Positions 11,291-21,240 of a stretch of 64,000 bases of DNA are shown here, piece after piece. Where the stretch lies: NCBI GenBank assembly GCA_964017235.1, contig OZ024936.1, positions 89,874,537-89,938,536 on the forward strand, written 5' to 3'. This stretch comes from Sabellastarte sp. h YS-2021. Lineage: Eukaryota > Annelida > Polychaeta > Sabellida > Sabellidae. The notes below the pieces were generated by a model, which was given only the letters and a program-made list of their open reading frames with translations, was not told the origin of the DNA and searched no databases. The position numbers and the translations under genes were made by a program. Numbering within the stretch: position 1 is the first letter of the stretch; each line of letters begins with the position of its first letter.

Positions 11291-11666
11291 CGGGCTGCTT
11301 GATACTTTTAAATTGCTCCAAACTATCAGGGCACAAATCTTAAAGCTGTTAAAGCTTTTGGCACGGTAGGACTCATTTATTGTCGCATTCAATAGTACTC
11401 TTTTACTATGCAACTAATTTGATTGCCCTGTAAGGAGGTAGGATTTAAGCTTCTTTCTCTAATAGAATGTATAAGTCAGGCTGTAGTAGCCCCAAACACC
11501 CTAAAATAAGTCATAACAGCTTTAAGATTAGTGTAACTGCCTTACGACTGAAAAGATCGGTCGTGATTACTCAGGAAAGGAAATTATCTTGTCCATGGTT
11601 TTTAAACATGTTCAACATTTGGGAGTAGCATTTACAATCCCCATGATCACACTCTTACCATTACAG

Positions 11667-11780
11667 TTGAAAAGAACAGTTGTAAAACCAGAAATGATTA
11701 TGCATGTAACTAAGACTGTGACTCAGAAAGAAAAACGAGACTGGGTATCCACTTCGCAAGAACCTGTGAAATTTAGATAA
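11667..11780 (+). CDS. Possible 3'-terminal exon (unrecognised)
   Basis: A good acceptor (cactcttaccattacag, ending at 11666) opens a 37-codon frame that ends in TAA. The peptide is basic and hydrophilic (TVTQKEKRDWVSTSQEPVKF near its end), with balanced codon use unlike the surrounding AT-rich sequence. No family is recognised and no partner exon upstream on this strand was found. It lies in the long third intron of gene A on the other strand. It may be a chance frame; transcript evidence would decide. Confidence 0.25.
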   Translation: MKRTVVKPEMIMHVTKTVTQKEKRDWVSTSQEPVKFR

Positions 11781-11974
11781 CTGTGTTTTACTTGTAACTA
11801 AAAAGAAGTACCAGTGACAAATTAATTAAAAAGAAAATATTAAATATCTGGTAAATGACAGAAAATTACGTGAAACTTATTAGCATATATATAAATCAGA
11901 CTGAGTGCTAAAGTTTACTCCAGTAGTTCAGTGAATTAAACTATATTTTAACTATTTTTTCAGTTTTTCACTTA

Positions 11975-12710
11975 TACCCCATTCACACTACAGATGGTAC
12001 ATCCTGCGGTTATAGGTATTTGGTGAAACATCCCTGTACTTTTGTTTTGTAAATGCTTAAAGTTTCCGTCTCTGAATTTTGTACTATGGGCATGCGTAGA
12101 TGAATGCAAGCATGCACTGATGAATTTCTTGCTACGGTAACCGAAGGTGTAGTTCACGGTGTACATAAGGTTTTGAGTCGGCTTATTTTCGGTGTAATAC
12201 AGCGACATGAGGTAAGTTGAGGTATTGGTCATTTCGCCACTGTGTCACAAGGTCACATACAAACCTCACACGGTAGTTATTATTATTATTGTGTATTTAT
12301 ACTCAGTGCAATATCTCCATATACTACAGGACTCAAAGCGCTATTTAACCAATCCGACTGTACAGGTACAGCCCCAACTCATAAGTAACTGACATTCCCC
12401 TAACTTGAAGATAAAGGCTCAAGGATGATCATTTATCAACGTCCTTGAGGTTCTTTAACCTGCCACTGGGGATAGGACCCAATGACAGAGGTACCGCCAT
12501 TTTAAGTGGTCATCCGAGCCACTATATATCTGCCTGTATGTAGTTGAAAGACAGGGGCGTTTTACCCAATGCCTATAGCCGCAAATTAAACCACCTGTAG
12601 TGTGAATGATACACCAAATCTCAAACGATATGTGGCATCCTAGGAGGTGACTCCGCAGGTCAGTGTAACTTCTAACTGCGGGAAGTACCGGCTGTAGTGT
12701 TAATTGGGCA
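11975..12710. mobile_element. MITE family M2, long copy with TTA target duplication
   Basis: The ends TACCCCATTCACACTACAG and (read inward from the right) TGCCCAATTAACACTACAG match at 16 of 19 positions. TTA flanks both sides (11972-11974, 12711-12713), the hallmark of PIF/Harbinger insertions. A further inverted copy of the first 60 bp lies inside, at about 12549-12608. A SINE (12280-12536) sits in the middle, so that insertion is younger than the element. Confidence 0.7.
12280..12536 (-). repeat. SINE family 3 body with L2-type tail, nested in MITE M2
   Basis: Minus-strand sequence from 'ggcagatatatagtggctcg' to an (aataat)n tail. The same body occurs at 29915-30150 (minus) and 32485-32640 (plus, with a tRNA-like head and B box ggttcaaatcc). 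The tail words 'agcgctttgagtcc' and 'tataaatac' suggest mobilisation by an L2/CR1-type LINE. Confidence 0.6.
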
Positions 12711-12713
12711 TTA

Positions 12714-13384
12714 GCTACTCTGTACTAGGTTTTCCCACTCATTTAGACCATTTCAGATAACCAGGCACCTTATCAGAACATTACTCAGATTTACATCATC
12801 AGGTTGGCTGGGCCACCAAGTCTTAACAACGGACAGTGACTAACTGGAATTGGTCCGGATCAATAAGAAGGCCCCTTAAGTCAATGAAGTGGAAGGACAA
12901 AAGGTACAAGGAGTAAATTGATATGTATCTTCACTGCTAATTGTTTCCCATAATTTTTTTTTGTGTGGGATTTTCCTTGAAATCAATTCCCTTATTGACA
13001 ATAGGTCATTCAAGGTCCATAAATATTATATTTGTGTCTCCAGTAAAATACCAAACCTGGATCTGTGTTTAAACGGGTGATTAAAACGACAAATGAATTT
13101 ACTGTAAGATTTTATAAAATCCGAAAAAATTACAGCAACTAAAGCAACACATACAAGTATTTATATGTTATAGTGAACATTTTGCGTAATAATTATCTAA
13201 AACTTTCAGGGAATTCCTGAAATTCCATATAGTATTCACGAATTCACCTTTACAGATTACGTTAGCAACCAGATATAAAGTCAGTTGAAAATTAGTTTTA
13301 TTTTATAAAATGGTTTACAGAAATTAAAAGTGTCAAGCTGTAATAGAAATATGAATTACATCCATTTCACATTTTCAGTTAGTT
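12714..13384. other. Gene-free AT-rich stretch
   Basis: No exon, repeat copy or structure was recognised; intronic to gene A. Confidence 0.45.
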
Positions 13385-14000
13385 TCAAGGAATTTGTGAA
13401 ATGCAAAGATTAATTTCGACATCTGCAATGAAGCTGTCAGTGTCAACTGGTTGAAGCCTGGTCTCAGTAATTGCAATGACATCTGACTTGTTGCTATTTA
13501 TGAAGTCCACAAAAGCAACAGACTTATTCCTGGTTGATCTGTTATTAATCAGGGCCCAGTTTCACAAAGGCCTACTAAATATAGAAGATGGTATGCTATT
13601 GAAGCTAGATCTTAATAGGCCCTTAATAGCCACTGCAAAAGTGTTCCAATGAGCTGATACTTTGGAGCTATCAAGTTCCTGAGACAGCAGGGCTTCTAGT
13701 GAGCATAGCCTACCAATTACCACAGTAAAAACATCCCAGTGAAACAGATAGTATAGGCTTAGTAGACTACTAGGACTTAGCAGCCTACTAAGGAGATAGT
13801 AGGCCTTTGTGAAACTGGGCCCAGACTTCCAGTTAAAAGGCTGGTGTCGTGGCCTGGATTAATACTGACATCCCCTGAGAGGATCAACAACAGTGATACC
13901 CATGGGCTGACATGTTTGAAGGAGTGCATTTCCCTATGAATATGTCCCTGTATTGTGCAGAAGGCAATTTGTGTATTTTTGTACGTGTATTTTAAAGGGC
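13385..14000 (-). repeat. LINE fragment: start of ORF with AP-endonuclease domain
   Basis: Minus strand. The upper part (13825-14000) ends in LLLILSGDVSINPGHD, the 2A-like block that precedes the endonuclease in many CR1/Crack-type LINEs; here the final proline of the canonical NPGP is His. The lower part (13385-13549) continues with NNRSTRNKSVAFVDFI and SDVIAITETRL, the first conserved motifs of the apurinic endonuclease (N...N..RS..NK; ...ITET.L). A MITE (13553-13821) separates the two. Removing it and one CAG leaves the frame continuous (TGSL then INNRS). The rest of the LINE is absent, so this is a 3'-deleted old fragment. Confidence 0.7.
13553..13821. mobile_element. MITE inserted in a LINE, 3-bp target duplication
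   Basis: Inverted ends GGCCCAGTTTCACAAAGG and CCTTTGTGAAACTGGGCC extend over about 25 bp (through ...cctacta). CAG flanks both sides (13550-13552 and 13822-13824). The host LINE reads straight through after removal of the element and one CAG, which confirms the boundaries. A 3-bp duplication and GGGCCCAGTTTC-type ends fit a Harbinger-like non-autonomous element, though the usual Harbinger target is TWA. Confidence 0.75.
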
Positions 14001-14261
14001 ACACAAAATCACAATCTGGGGACTATTCCCTCACCAAACCAGACTATATAAGCACATTCCCTGATTGGACATATGTTACATATTTCTTACTGCTTGGCTT
14101 GGAGTCCATTCACAAACCCAGTCCTCTGATATCTGGTACCCAGCATGGAACTTTAAACTGTACTTGGATTGGTCACACAGTGAAAAAAGCTGGTTATGAA
14201 ATGGTGAAGCTACACTGGATCAGTAATAATCCTGGGAGAGGGTTTATAACCTGATCCACAC

Positions 14262-14440
14262 CTCAAATGGGGAAGCCGGTAGTTGATGTTGGTCGGCAGT
14301 TTACAGAACAAAATGTTGACCCACTGTATGCATTGGTTTCTTCCACCCTACTGACTACCCATTACAATATAACTGACACAAAGGTACTAGGTGTGACATA
14401 AAATACTAAAGAGATAAATATAAAATGCTCTAGGTCATAA
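14262..14440 (+). repeat. SINE family 1 body fragment
   Basis: Body words 'gccggtagttgatgttggtc', 'cagtttacag', 'actgtatgcattggtttctt' and 'cccattacaatataactgac' match family 1. The head is missing. The preceding open frame at about 14095-14254 shows no splice sites or motif. Confidence 0.5.
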
Positions 14441-15164
14441 TTTGTCACAAATTTGCCTCAAATTGGCACAGGTCAGAGTAATAATCATCAATTGGTTGCC
14501 TTCAGTAACACTTATTTCCGGGATGTATCAATACCATATAAGGTAAAAAGTGACCATAGGCTTGTATTTGTTTGAGTGTTTTCCAATATGGGATGCTGCT
14601 TTCAGGTAGAGATCATTTTATTGCCTCCATTTGAAAAACACTGTAAAAGGGAAATTGATTTTATCTGTTCTGTGTAAAGTAGATTCCCTGGGGAACCTAA
14701 CGTCCCACTAGCCAGCACCTTATGTGTGGCATGACAAGATTTCCAGGTTGACTTGATTAAACTAACTCTCAATTACCCATTGAAATATTACTTTCATCCA
14801 ATTTAATCTTATATACTGCTCTGCAGGTACAATTTCTTCCATAGTAGGGAAATTAGTGTGCTAAACTTAACAAAATAATTGGCAAAAAGGATATGGGCAC
14901 AACATAGACAAAACAATTATTTCTAGTTATGCTGTGGATTTTTATAGATCAATATATATCTGGATGAACATAATTGGAAGCTACAAATAGACTTTAACCA
15001 CAAATATTCAAATCAATTTCCAACAGGAATCATCGCTCCCAGCGTGCATGTGGAAAGTACCAAAGTTATTTAAATTATTGCTTTCATCAATTCTTCTTTA
15101 TTTGGTATGCATAACTGCACAAGTTTTACAGATGATGACAAATGTTATAAGGGGGCCTGTTTTT
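14441..15164. other. Gene-free AT-rich stretch
   Basis: Nothing recognisable except short AT runs; intronic to gene A. Confidence 0.45.
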
Positions 15165-15600
15165 GTTGTTCTTTTTTGTCTCCGGACTTTCATGAGTTGT
15201 GGCCTAGCGTGATGAGTATCTGTCTGTTCACTGAAGTTAAGTACACACACAGTAGTAGCACACATTCCTCCCACCTCTGAGGTCGGCGGTTCAAACCCTG
15301 GACCGTATATGGGAAAGTTGGTGGCTGCTTACTGTTTACAGTACAGAACTTTGACCAACTGTATGTACTTCTTTCCTCTGCCCATAATGTTAAAAGCGAT
15401 ATAAAACCTCAAATAAATAAATAAATAAAATAAAGAAATTTTATGTTTGTGTCATTTTGAGGTTTGTACCTCTAGGTCAGATATTTGGGGTTCTTCAAAC
15501 ATGTCAGCCCATGGATGTCACACTAAGCCACAATTCATGAAAGTCCGAAGACAAAAAAGAAGAACAAAAACAGGAAAAAAGTGATCTCTAGAAGTGCAAG
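15165..15600. repeat. Inverted pair of 5S-SINE leaders around a tRNA-SINE
   Basis: The left arm (15165-15242) is the plus-strand 5S-SINE leader and the start of its 5S part (ggactttcatgagttgtgg to cactgaagttaag). The right arm (15500-15600) is the same leader on the minus strand with the cttctagagatcactttt block. Between them lies a family-1 SINE (15246-15425). The plus-strand 5S part breaks off exactly where the tRNA-SINE begins. Confidence 0.55.
15246..15425 (+). repeat. tRNA-derived SINE family 1 copy
   Basis: B-box-like ggcggttcaaaccctgg, the body 'gggaaagttggtggctgctt', 'actttgaccaactgtatgta', 'aaaagcgatataaaacctc' and a clean aaataaataaataaa tail. The A-box part is damaged. The preserved tail suggests it is one of the younger copies. 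Confidence 0.65.
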
Positions 15601-15689
15601 CCTCACTACAGCTTAAAATGAAAAAAAAGTAAGTGATGTCTACCAGCGCAAGCGTTGAAGAGCTCACGGTTAAAAATAAATAACATTAC

Positions 15690-15868
15690 CTCACTAAGTA
15701 CAGGTATGGCTTCAGCCAGTGATGACACCAAAATAAACAAACTGTCAAATTCTGGCATCACTAAGGTACAGCAGGAAAACAGAGCCTCGTTTTCATGTAA
15801 TGACGTCACAGAGAGACGGAATCCCAGGGCAGACACCTTGGCAATGACAGAATCAACAAGGTGTGAAG
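15690..15868 (-). CDS. Gene A, exon 3 (PBP type-1-like receptor domain)
   Basis: 179-bp minus-strand exon. The acceptor at 15869-15870 has an excellent pyrimidine tract (tttttttttcaaccacag) and the donor at 15688-15689 reads gag then gtaatg. Its first two bases complete the codon left open by exon 2, and it ends in phase 0. It encodes a 59-residue stretch starting SHLVDSVIAKVSALGFRLSV and ending SLAEAIPVLSE. The order strand-helix-strand, then a strand reading DSLFILVSS before a helix, is what the first lobe of a PBP1/ANF-receptor domain shows. Together with exon 4 it gives the helix-GL-GP-YSW pattern of that fold. Codon use is less AT-biased than the flanks. Identification is by pattern only. 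Confidence 0.65.
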
Positions 15869-16199
15869 CTGTGGTTGAAAAAAAAACATAAGAAATAAAA
15901 ATTAGAAATAAATAAGTTATTGTATTTATAGAAATTGTATTTCTATAATAAACCCCCCCTTTTCACTATATTTTACACTTTTTTTAGTCTAGAACGTAAG
16001 TGGGTTTTCATTTACAAAATATATGTATTTTAGCAAACTTATGAATTGTTCTCTTTTTCTGAAAAAACGGTTTCCGGTGCTTTGAACAAACACAAATTCA
16101 GTATTTTGAAAGCTTGTCAATGATATAACTGTGAATGTGCATGAGCTATATGGGGAAAATAGCCCCATCTCCCAATGATAAACAATCCCTTCCTTGTCC
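15869..16199. other. Gene A intron sequence, AT-rich
   Basis: No repeat or exon recognised here beyond the polypyrimidine tract of the exon 3 acceptor. Confidence 0.45.
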
Positions 16200-16860
16200 C
16201 ATGTCCTGAAAATTCCATCGGAATCCGACTTTTCGAATTATCTTCCTTTAAAGAATTCAGGGATCCAGAAGATCCAGACAGTGATCTGGATCACTCCCAA
16301 AATCTAAGCACTTCTTCCTTTACCAATTTCTCACACATCCTGGAAAATTCATGAAAATCCCTCCATATCTTTCTTTAAAAATTAAATTTCATGGATCCAG
16401 AAGATCCAGACTGTTTTAGTTTGTTTACTGCATCAAACTAAAGTAAAAGTATTTAACAAGTGTTACAGAAGAAGCTGTTTATTAACCAGTGACAAAGCAA
16501 CAACTGAAGTATTTTATAAAACATGCATAAAACTTTGTGTGTACTCTGGTGACTCACCCTTAACACATGGACAGAGGAAACCATTAATCTAAATTACTAT
16601 TGAAATTAAACTGTGACAATTAGCCTGTCCCACACCAGCATAAATTACTGTTGAACTAAAATGTGACACACCAACACAGACAGTGATCCAAATCACTTCC
16701 AAAATCTAATCTCTTCTTCCTTTTGCCATTTCGGACATATCCTGAAAATTTCATGAAAATCTGTCCATAAGTTTTTGAGTTATCTTGTTCACAAACAAAC
16801 AGACGGACAGACAAACCCAGGCGAAAGCATAACCGGCAGAGGTAATGAATATAAACTAAA
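16200..16860 (+). repeat. Dispersed repeat R1, two partial copies
   Basis: Two related segments: about 16205-16410 ('atccagaagatccaga', 'cttcttcctttaccaatt', 'gaaaattcatgaaaatcc') and 16675-16860 (the same words, then 'tttttgagttatcttgttca', 'caaacaaacagacggacag' and 'cggcagaggtaatga'). The second has the complete 3' end of R1, which also appears at 27290-27540. No coding function is evident. Confidence 0.6.
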
Positions 16861-17566
16861 GATATGAGATGTTTCCTCAAATTTATATGGTTTTTATTGT
16901 TTTTAAGTTTTACCATGCAAAAAGATTAAAATAGTGACATTTTCAAAAACTGAATCTTAAATATTCTTCGCCTGTTTCTACCTAAACTAATCTAAAAGTT
17001 GTATACCAGCCTACCAATCACACCACTATTGTAACATGTACACATTGTGCCTATATCACACTATAGGAGGTATTACTGACAGTTAGAGCCAGCAGGAAAA
17101 ACAGAGGCTGAATGGTTAAATTAAGCTATACATTGCTAGCTACTGGGACCGTATTCGCAAAAAGGGATCGAGTTCAATTTATTAGCCCCAAATCAGCTCA
17201 AGTATGGTATACCAACCCAGATGTGCCACAGAAGAAAATCAGAATTGGATTTGACTGGTTACTTTTTCCACACAGAAGAGATACTTTGAGAGTATGTAAG
17301 ACATGCAGTAACTTTACAGCAAACACATGTCTTGGTTGGAGACAGATATAACATCTATAATAATACAGGATGGCAAGAAAAGGCAGCAGAACAGTTACAG
17401 AAATAATACAACAACCTACAGTTACTGGCAGCTATGGGCAATGATTGGTAAAAATTTTGTACATTTTAAAACTTCAAGGTGGATCGCCACAGAAAGCCTG
17501 GAATCTCACAGTATGCAAACTTTACTGTGAAAATGTGAGCCATACTTGGAGAAATAGATGTTTCCA
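16861..17566. other. Unassigned stretch in gene A intron
   Basis: A plus-strand frame at 17112-17351 reads protein-like in places but has no splice sites, start context or known motif. It is left uncalled. Confidence 0.3.
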
Positions 17567-17835
17567 GTGTCCTAGTGGGTTTGCAGGTTTGGCATCTTAT
17601 CACACCCTGTCACCTTTGTATGGTTTCAACTCCCACAAGTGACCATGTTGAAAACCTGTCCCAATCTTCATTCATGGGATATATCTTTGTGATATTTCAT
17701 TTCGGTTGGCTGGTTTGACATCTAATCACGGGCTATCATCTCTGTGTGAGTTTGACTCCCACAAGTGGCAATGCTGACGATCTGTCCCAATCTGAGTCTG
17801 GCTGTCAAACAGGATATAAAACCCCAACTTTGACT
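17567..17835 (+). repeat. Two tandem SINE family 2 copies
   Basis: Two head-to-tail copies (about 17567-17680 and 17695-17835). Each has a 'ggtttggcatct.atcac' head, a 'ctccccac.agtggcaatg' type B-box region and 'cgatctgtcccaatc' body words. The second ends in 'ctggctgtcaaac', the Meta-like tail. Confidence 0.6.
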
Positions 17836-17899
17836 TTGGAGGAATAAGTGCTTAATATAAACATAGGGAATACTGCCTGTGATATGACTGGGGCCTTAC

Positions 17900-18055
17900 C
17901 TTGATCTCCGTAGAATATGTACACATAGGAAGACTGCTTGAGGTCAATCAGTACACCAGGCAATGACTCAGCATACATCCGGGCCTCAAGGCACAAATGC
18001 ATCTCATTGGCCAGATCCACCAGTGTGTGATTTGTGTATTTTCCCATGCACAAAC
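17900..18055 (-). CDS. Gene A, exon 2
   Basis: 156-bp minus-strand exon. The acceptor at 18056-18057 reads tttcatccattgcaaag and the donor at 17898-17899 reads aag then gtaagg, a strong site. Two bases complete the glycine codon begun by exon 1, and one base is passed on to exon 3, so phases agree on both sides. The peptide runs from LCMGKYTNHTLVDLANEMHL through ARMYAESLPGVLIDLKQSS to YVYIFYGDQ. The last part is a beta-strand with the 'IFYGD' type ending seen in PBP1 domains before the first helix. Four cysteines in exons 1-2 suggest an extracellular, disulphide-bonded start. No name can be given. Confidence 0.65.
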
Positions 18056-18282
18056 CTTTGCAATGGATGAAAGTGAACAAAAAAGAGGTTAATAGACTAC
18101 ACTAGAAAATAAATATACCACTGGCATTGGGTTGTAATTTGGCACAGGTTTTAACTTGGCATAAAAAAAGAAAATAATGAATCCAAACTCTAGCCAATAA
18201 AGATTAAGGATATAGCATGATACAGCATGATTATGTTGAACATTTAAAATCAGTGCATTTGTTTAAAAATTAGACATACAAT

Positions 18283-18383
18283 AAAAGGGGGACTTTGTGG
18301 TAGAATGGCTTCCCATCTCTGAGGATGGTAGTTTGAACCCCAAAACCTGACACTATCTGGGAAAGTTGATAGTGTGTACAGGA
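18283..18383 (+). repeat. SINE family 1 head, cut by MITE M1
   Basis: 'gactttgtggtagaatggct', a B-box-like 'gtagtttgaacccc' and 'tctgggaaagttgatagtg' match the start of family 1. The copy stops where the MITE M1 end begins at 18384 and does not resume cleanly beyond it. Confidence 0.5.
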
Positions 18384-18940
18384 CCTGTATTCACAAAGCT
18401 TCTTAGAATTTTTCTTAGAATTACACTCAAGTCTAAGAAAAATTCTAAGCTAAGAATTTTTTTTATCCGTAGAATAAAAACCTATTCACAAAACAATTCT
18501 TAGCTAAGAATATTTCTTATAGAAGTAACGATAAATGTATGCAATTCCTAGAATTTTTCTTAGAGTAAGTGTAATTCTCAGAAAAGTTCTAAGATTCTTT
18601 GTGAATACAGATCTTGGCAAATGTGAACAGAAAGTATGAAATTTTTGAAGAGGCTACTTTTCAGTACAGTACACACAATGGACAACTTAATATGAAATAC
18701 TCTGTCCTGGATGTCGATTTGCAATCAATTGCTGTACTATAATAACCAAAGCAACTATTTTTCTTAAGTTAAGTATGCTATGTGACAGTCTTAGTTTTTA
18801 ATCGGGTTCTCTGAATATTCTAAGAATAACAGTTGTGTGTATAGCAAATTCTTATTAATATAAAAATTCTAAGAATAAAAACCATTCTTAGGAAAATTCT
18901 AAGAATAAGTATGATTCTAAGAATAATAATCTATGTGAAT
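18384..18940. mobile_element. MITE family M1, copy 2
   Basis: The left end GGACCTGTATTCACAAAGC and the attcttagaat-type subterminal words match copy 1 (7046-7693). The shared core (18600-18790) includes 'cacacaatggacaacttaat' and 'gatttgcaatca.ttgctg'. The right end is degraded near 18940 ('aatctatgtgaatagg'), so the copy is older or truncated. Confidence 0.6.
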
Positions 18941-20004
18941 AGGAAAATAACAATGAATTTTTTTCAAAGAAAAATGACAATTTCCTCTGCCCTTAAACTA
19001 CTCCACGTGATAAAACCTATCAAATTTTTGAAAGTGATTACATTCATGTTAATCAAATCGAATCCAAACTGTAAACAGAATACTGCCCTCTGAAACATTT
19101 TATATTCTGTAAGTATAAAGATGGCAGGCAATATTTATTCAGAGGGCGGTGTAATACCTAGATCACATTGTTCCATGGAGCAATATAAGTGAGCAAAATA
19201 TTTAATTCATCAGGGCTCATTTTTTATTTGACACATTTTGTATTTTGGTACTATCTGTTCTGATCAATAAGTTTGAATTGTAGGACTTGGGAAGGACATG
19301 TTCGACATACAAAGGATGGCCTATTATGGGCATAATAACGTTATTATTCTTCAAATTTGAAAGTTGCCTCCTGAACTTCCTTATGTATGCACTAAGTGTG
19401 CCTTTTTTGCCATCTCATTCAGTTTTAGTTGGATTTGCTTCATAAGCTATCATTTTGGATCAGTTATGTGTGCACAGACCTTTAGGCTTCAATCTAAAGC
19501 TTCCACAACTTCAACTTTAGTCCACTTACTGTCATAACACTGTTGTTTATGAGAAAACAATTAGGAAATTTCTATCAATTATTGGCCAGGAGTTATTTCA
19601 GGATTTGGTGGATTTGAGAAGGGTCCCAACTATGAAGATCCTGTAACCAGAAAAAAAGCTCTGTGAGGAGGCAGAGAAGTACATCAGCTCTCAGCATGAC
19701 AACTGCATCTTCACTTTGAAGATGGCTCCACTACAACCCCTTTGGGTTTGCCACTTGTCAATGTATATATTTGTTAAACAGTTGTTGCTGCTTTAACTGT
19801 TTATATTATTGGCCAACAGCCTTTTTAAATGAACATTCTTGTCCTAACTGATTTACAGTAATCTGTTTAGATAATTAAAAAATCTTAAACGAGCTTGGAA
19901 ATAACAGTCCTGACAGATGAATAGACACTCTATCGAGTAATCATAACATATACAGGAAGTCACTTGTGTATAGTGTTTTGTACGTCTAGTAACCTTATAT
20001 CTGT
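18941..20004. other. Gene A first intron, no feature recognised
   Basis: AT-rich sequence without shared repeats or frames with splice sites. Confidence 0.45.
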
Positions 20005-20240
20005 GTGTATTTATTTATTTGGGGTTTTACATGGCTTTCAACACTGCACAGGTCATATCACGACTGGTAGTTTTGTGGGCAGAGGAAACCGGTACATACA
20101 GTTGGTCAAGGTTCTGTACTGTAAACTGCCTTTCGTCACCAAGTAACTACTAACTTTCCCACATAAGGTCCTGGGTTTGACCCCCCGACCTCAGAGGTGG
20201 GAGGCAAGTGTGTTACCACTGCGCCACTGTGACCTGCCCA
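20005..20240 (-). repeat. tRNA-derived SINE family 1, near-complete
   Basis: Minus strand: A box tggcgcagtggtaacacact, a 'cctctgaggtcgg' stem, a B-box-like ggtcaaacccagg, the body 'gggaaagttagtagttactt' and 'tgaccaactgtatgtaccgg', and the tail 'gccatgtaaaaccccaaata' with (aaat)n. This is one of the best copies for defining the family. Confidence 0.7.
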
Positions 20241-20503
20241 TATCTGCGTGTAGCAACAAATATTGAATGACTAACGTGTATTTAATGAAATAAACCCAAA
20301 GGGAAATGCATATTATAACAATTCTGGTCTTTTCTTTTGCCCAAGGTCAAATAAAGGTCAAAATATATATCTTTGGCTTTCTTTACTTGGCACACTGGGG
20401 ACTGATGTCGCTTCTCTTGGTCCAAGTGATGAGAAAATTGCCCCTCTTGTCCAACATTAGAACAAAATCTATAACTGGAATATATAATCCAGTGTTAACT
20501 TAC

Positions 20504-20594
20504 CACAAACAGTCGAAACATCATTCTCCATGATGCAATTGTTGAAGAGCATCATAAGAAGACAGATTGTCAAGTAACTCCAAGGATTCTTCAT
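20504..20594 (-). CDS. Gene A, exon 1: start codon and signal peptide
   Basis: The minus-strand ATG at 20594 has an A at -3 (caacaATGa). The frame encodes MKNPWSYLTICLLMMLFNNC, a typical signal peptide with a positive N-terminus and a hydrophobic core, then IMENDVSTVC. A consensus donor (gtaagt) follows at 20502-20503. The exon is 91 bp, leaving one base for exon 2. Exons 1-4 together give 197 continuous codons. The product is therefore predicted to enter the secretory pathway. The 5' UTR and promoter should lie just right of 20600, but no TATA box or other element stands out. Confidence 0.7.
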
Positions 20595-20939
20595 TGTTTG
20601 TTCCCTTGATTTATCCTATTCCATAACTGGGGCGAATTAACATATACATAATGGTACTGCACAGGATGCCATCTGTTTCCACGAAAAGTAAAAATACAAA
20701 CTCTATCCAATTTAAAGCACAACTACATGTATATTAGTTTATGGCATACAGACACTAGTAAGATCTTTATTCATCTGTTAAGGTTCAAATGCTCCAAAAC
20801 TAAGACAAATTTTATTAATGTTCTGTATGCATTTCTCAAACAAACTGACAATTGCATTTATAAAACCACAGACACTATACACTTTCAACGCACTCCATGG
20901 ATTGATAGCAGGCTACCTCTCCGATATGACATCAATGAT

Positions 20940-21240
20940 AGTATTATTTTCACGACCATTTGTCTGTTTGCTTGTTTGTTTCTTTGTTAGCAGGATTATG
21001 CAAATACTACTGATTGGATCTAGCAAACATTAAAATTAGAAGCTGGGTCTTGCTCCAACTTAGATCCCACGAAATTTGGAGACTAATCTGGATCACCGTC
21101 TGGATACAAAAAAATTATCAAAGATCTATATTTATCCATTTACTTATTAGTACGTCCCTTGGATGAGGTCTGCACTCCCCAAGTGCTCTTGTTTTTGTCT
21201 GTTGTTGCTCTATGGCCGTGGAACCGACTGCCAGAGGGCG
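20940..21240 (+). repeat. Dispersed repeat R1 copy
   Basis: 'gtttgcttgtttgtttcttt', 'agcaggattatgcaaatact', 'ctggatcaccgtctggat' and the end 'ggatgaggtctgcactcccc' are R1 words, close to the copy at 5400-5830. Confidence 0.55.

Noticed and set aside
20005-20240. Possible tRNA gene on the minus strand (A and B boxes).
   Set aside because: No cloverleaf can be closed; the boxes are followed by the SINE body and tail.
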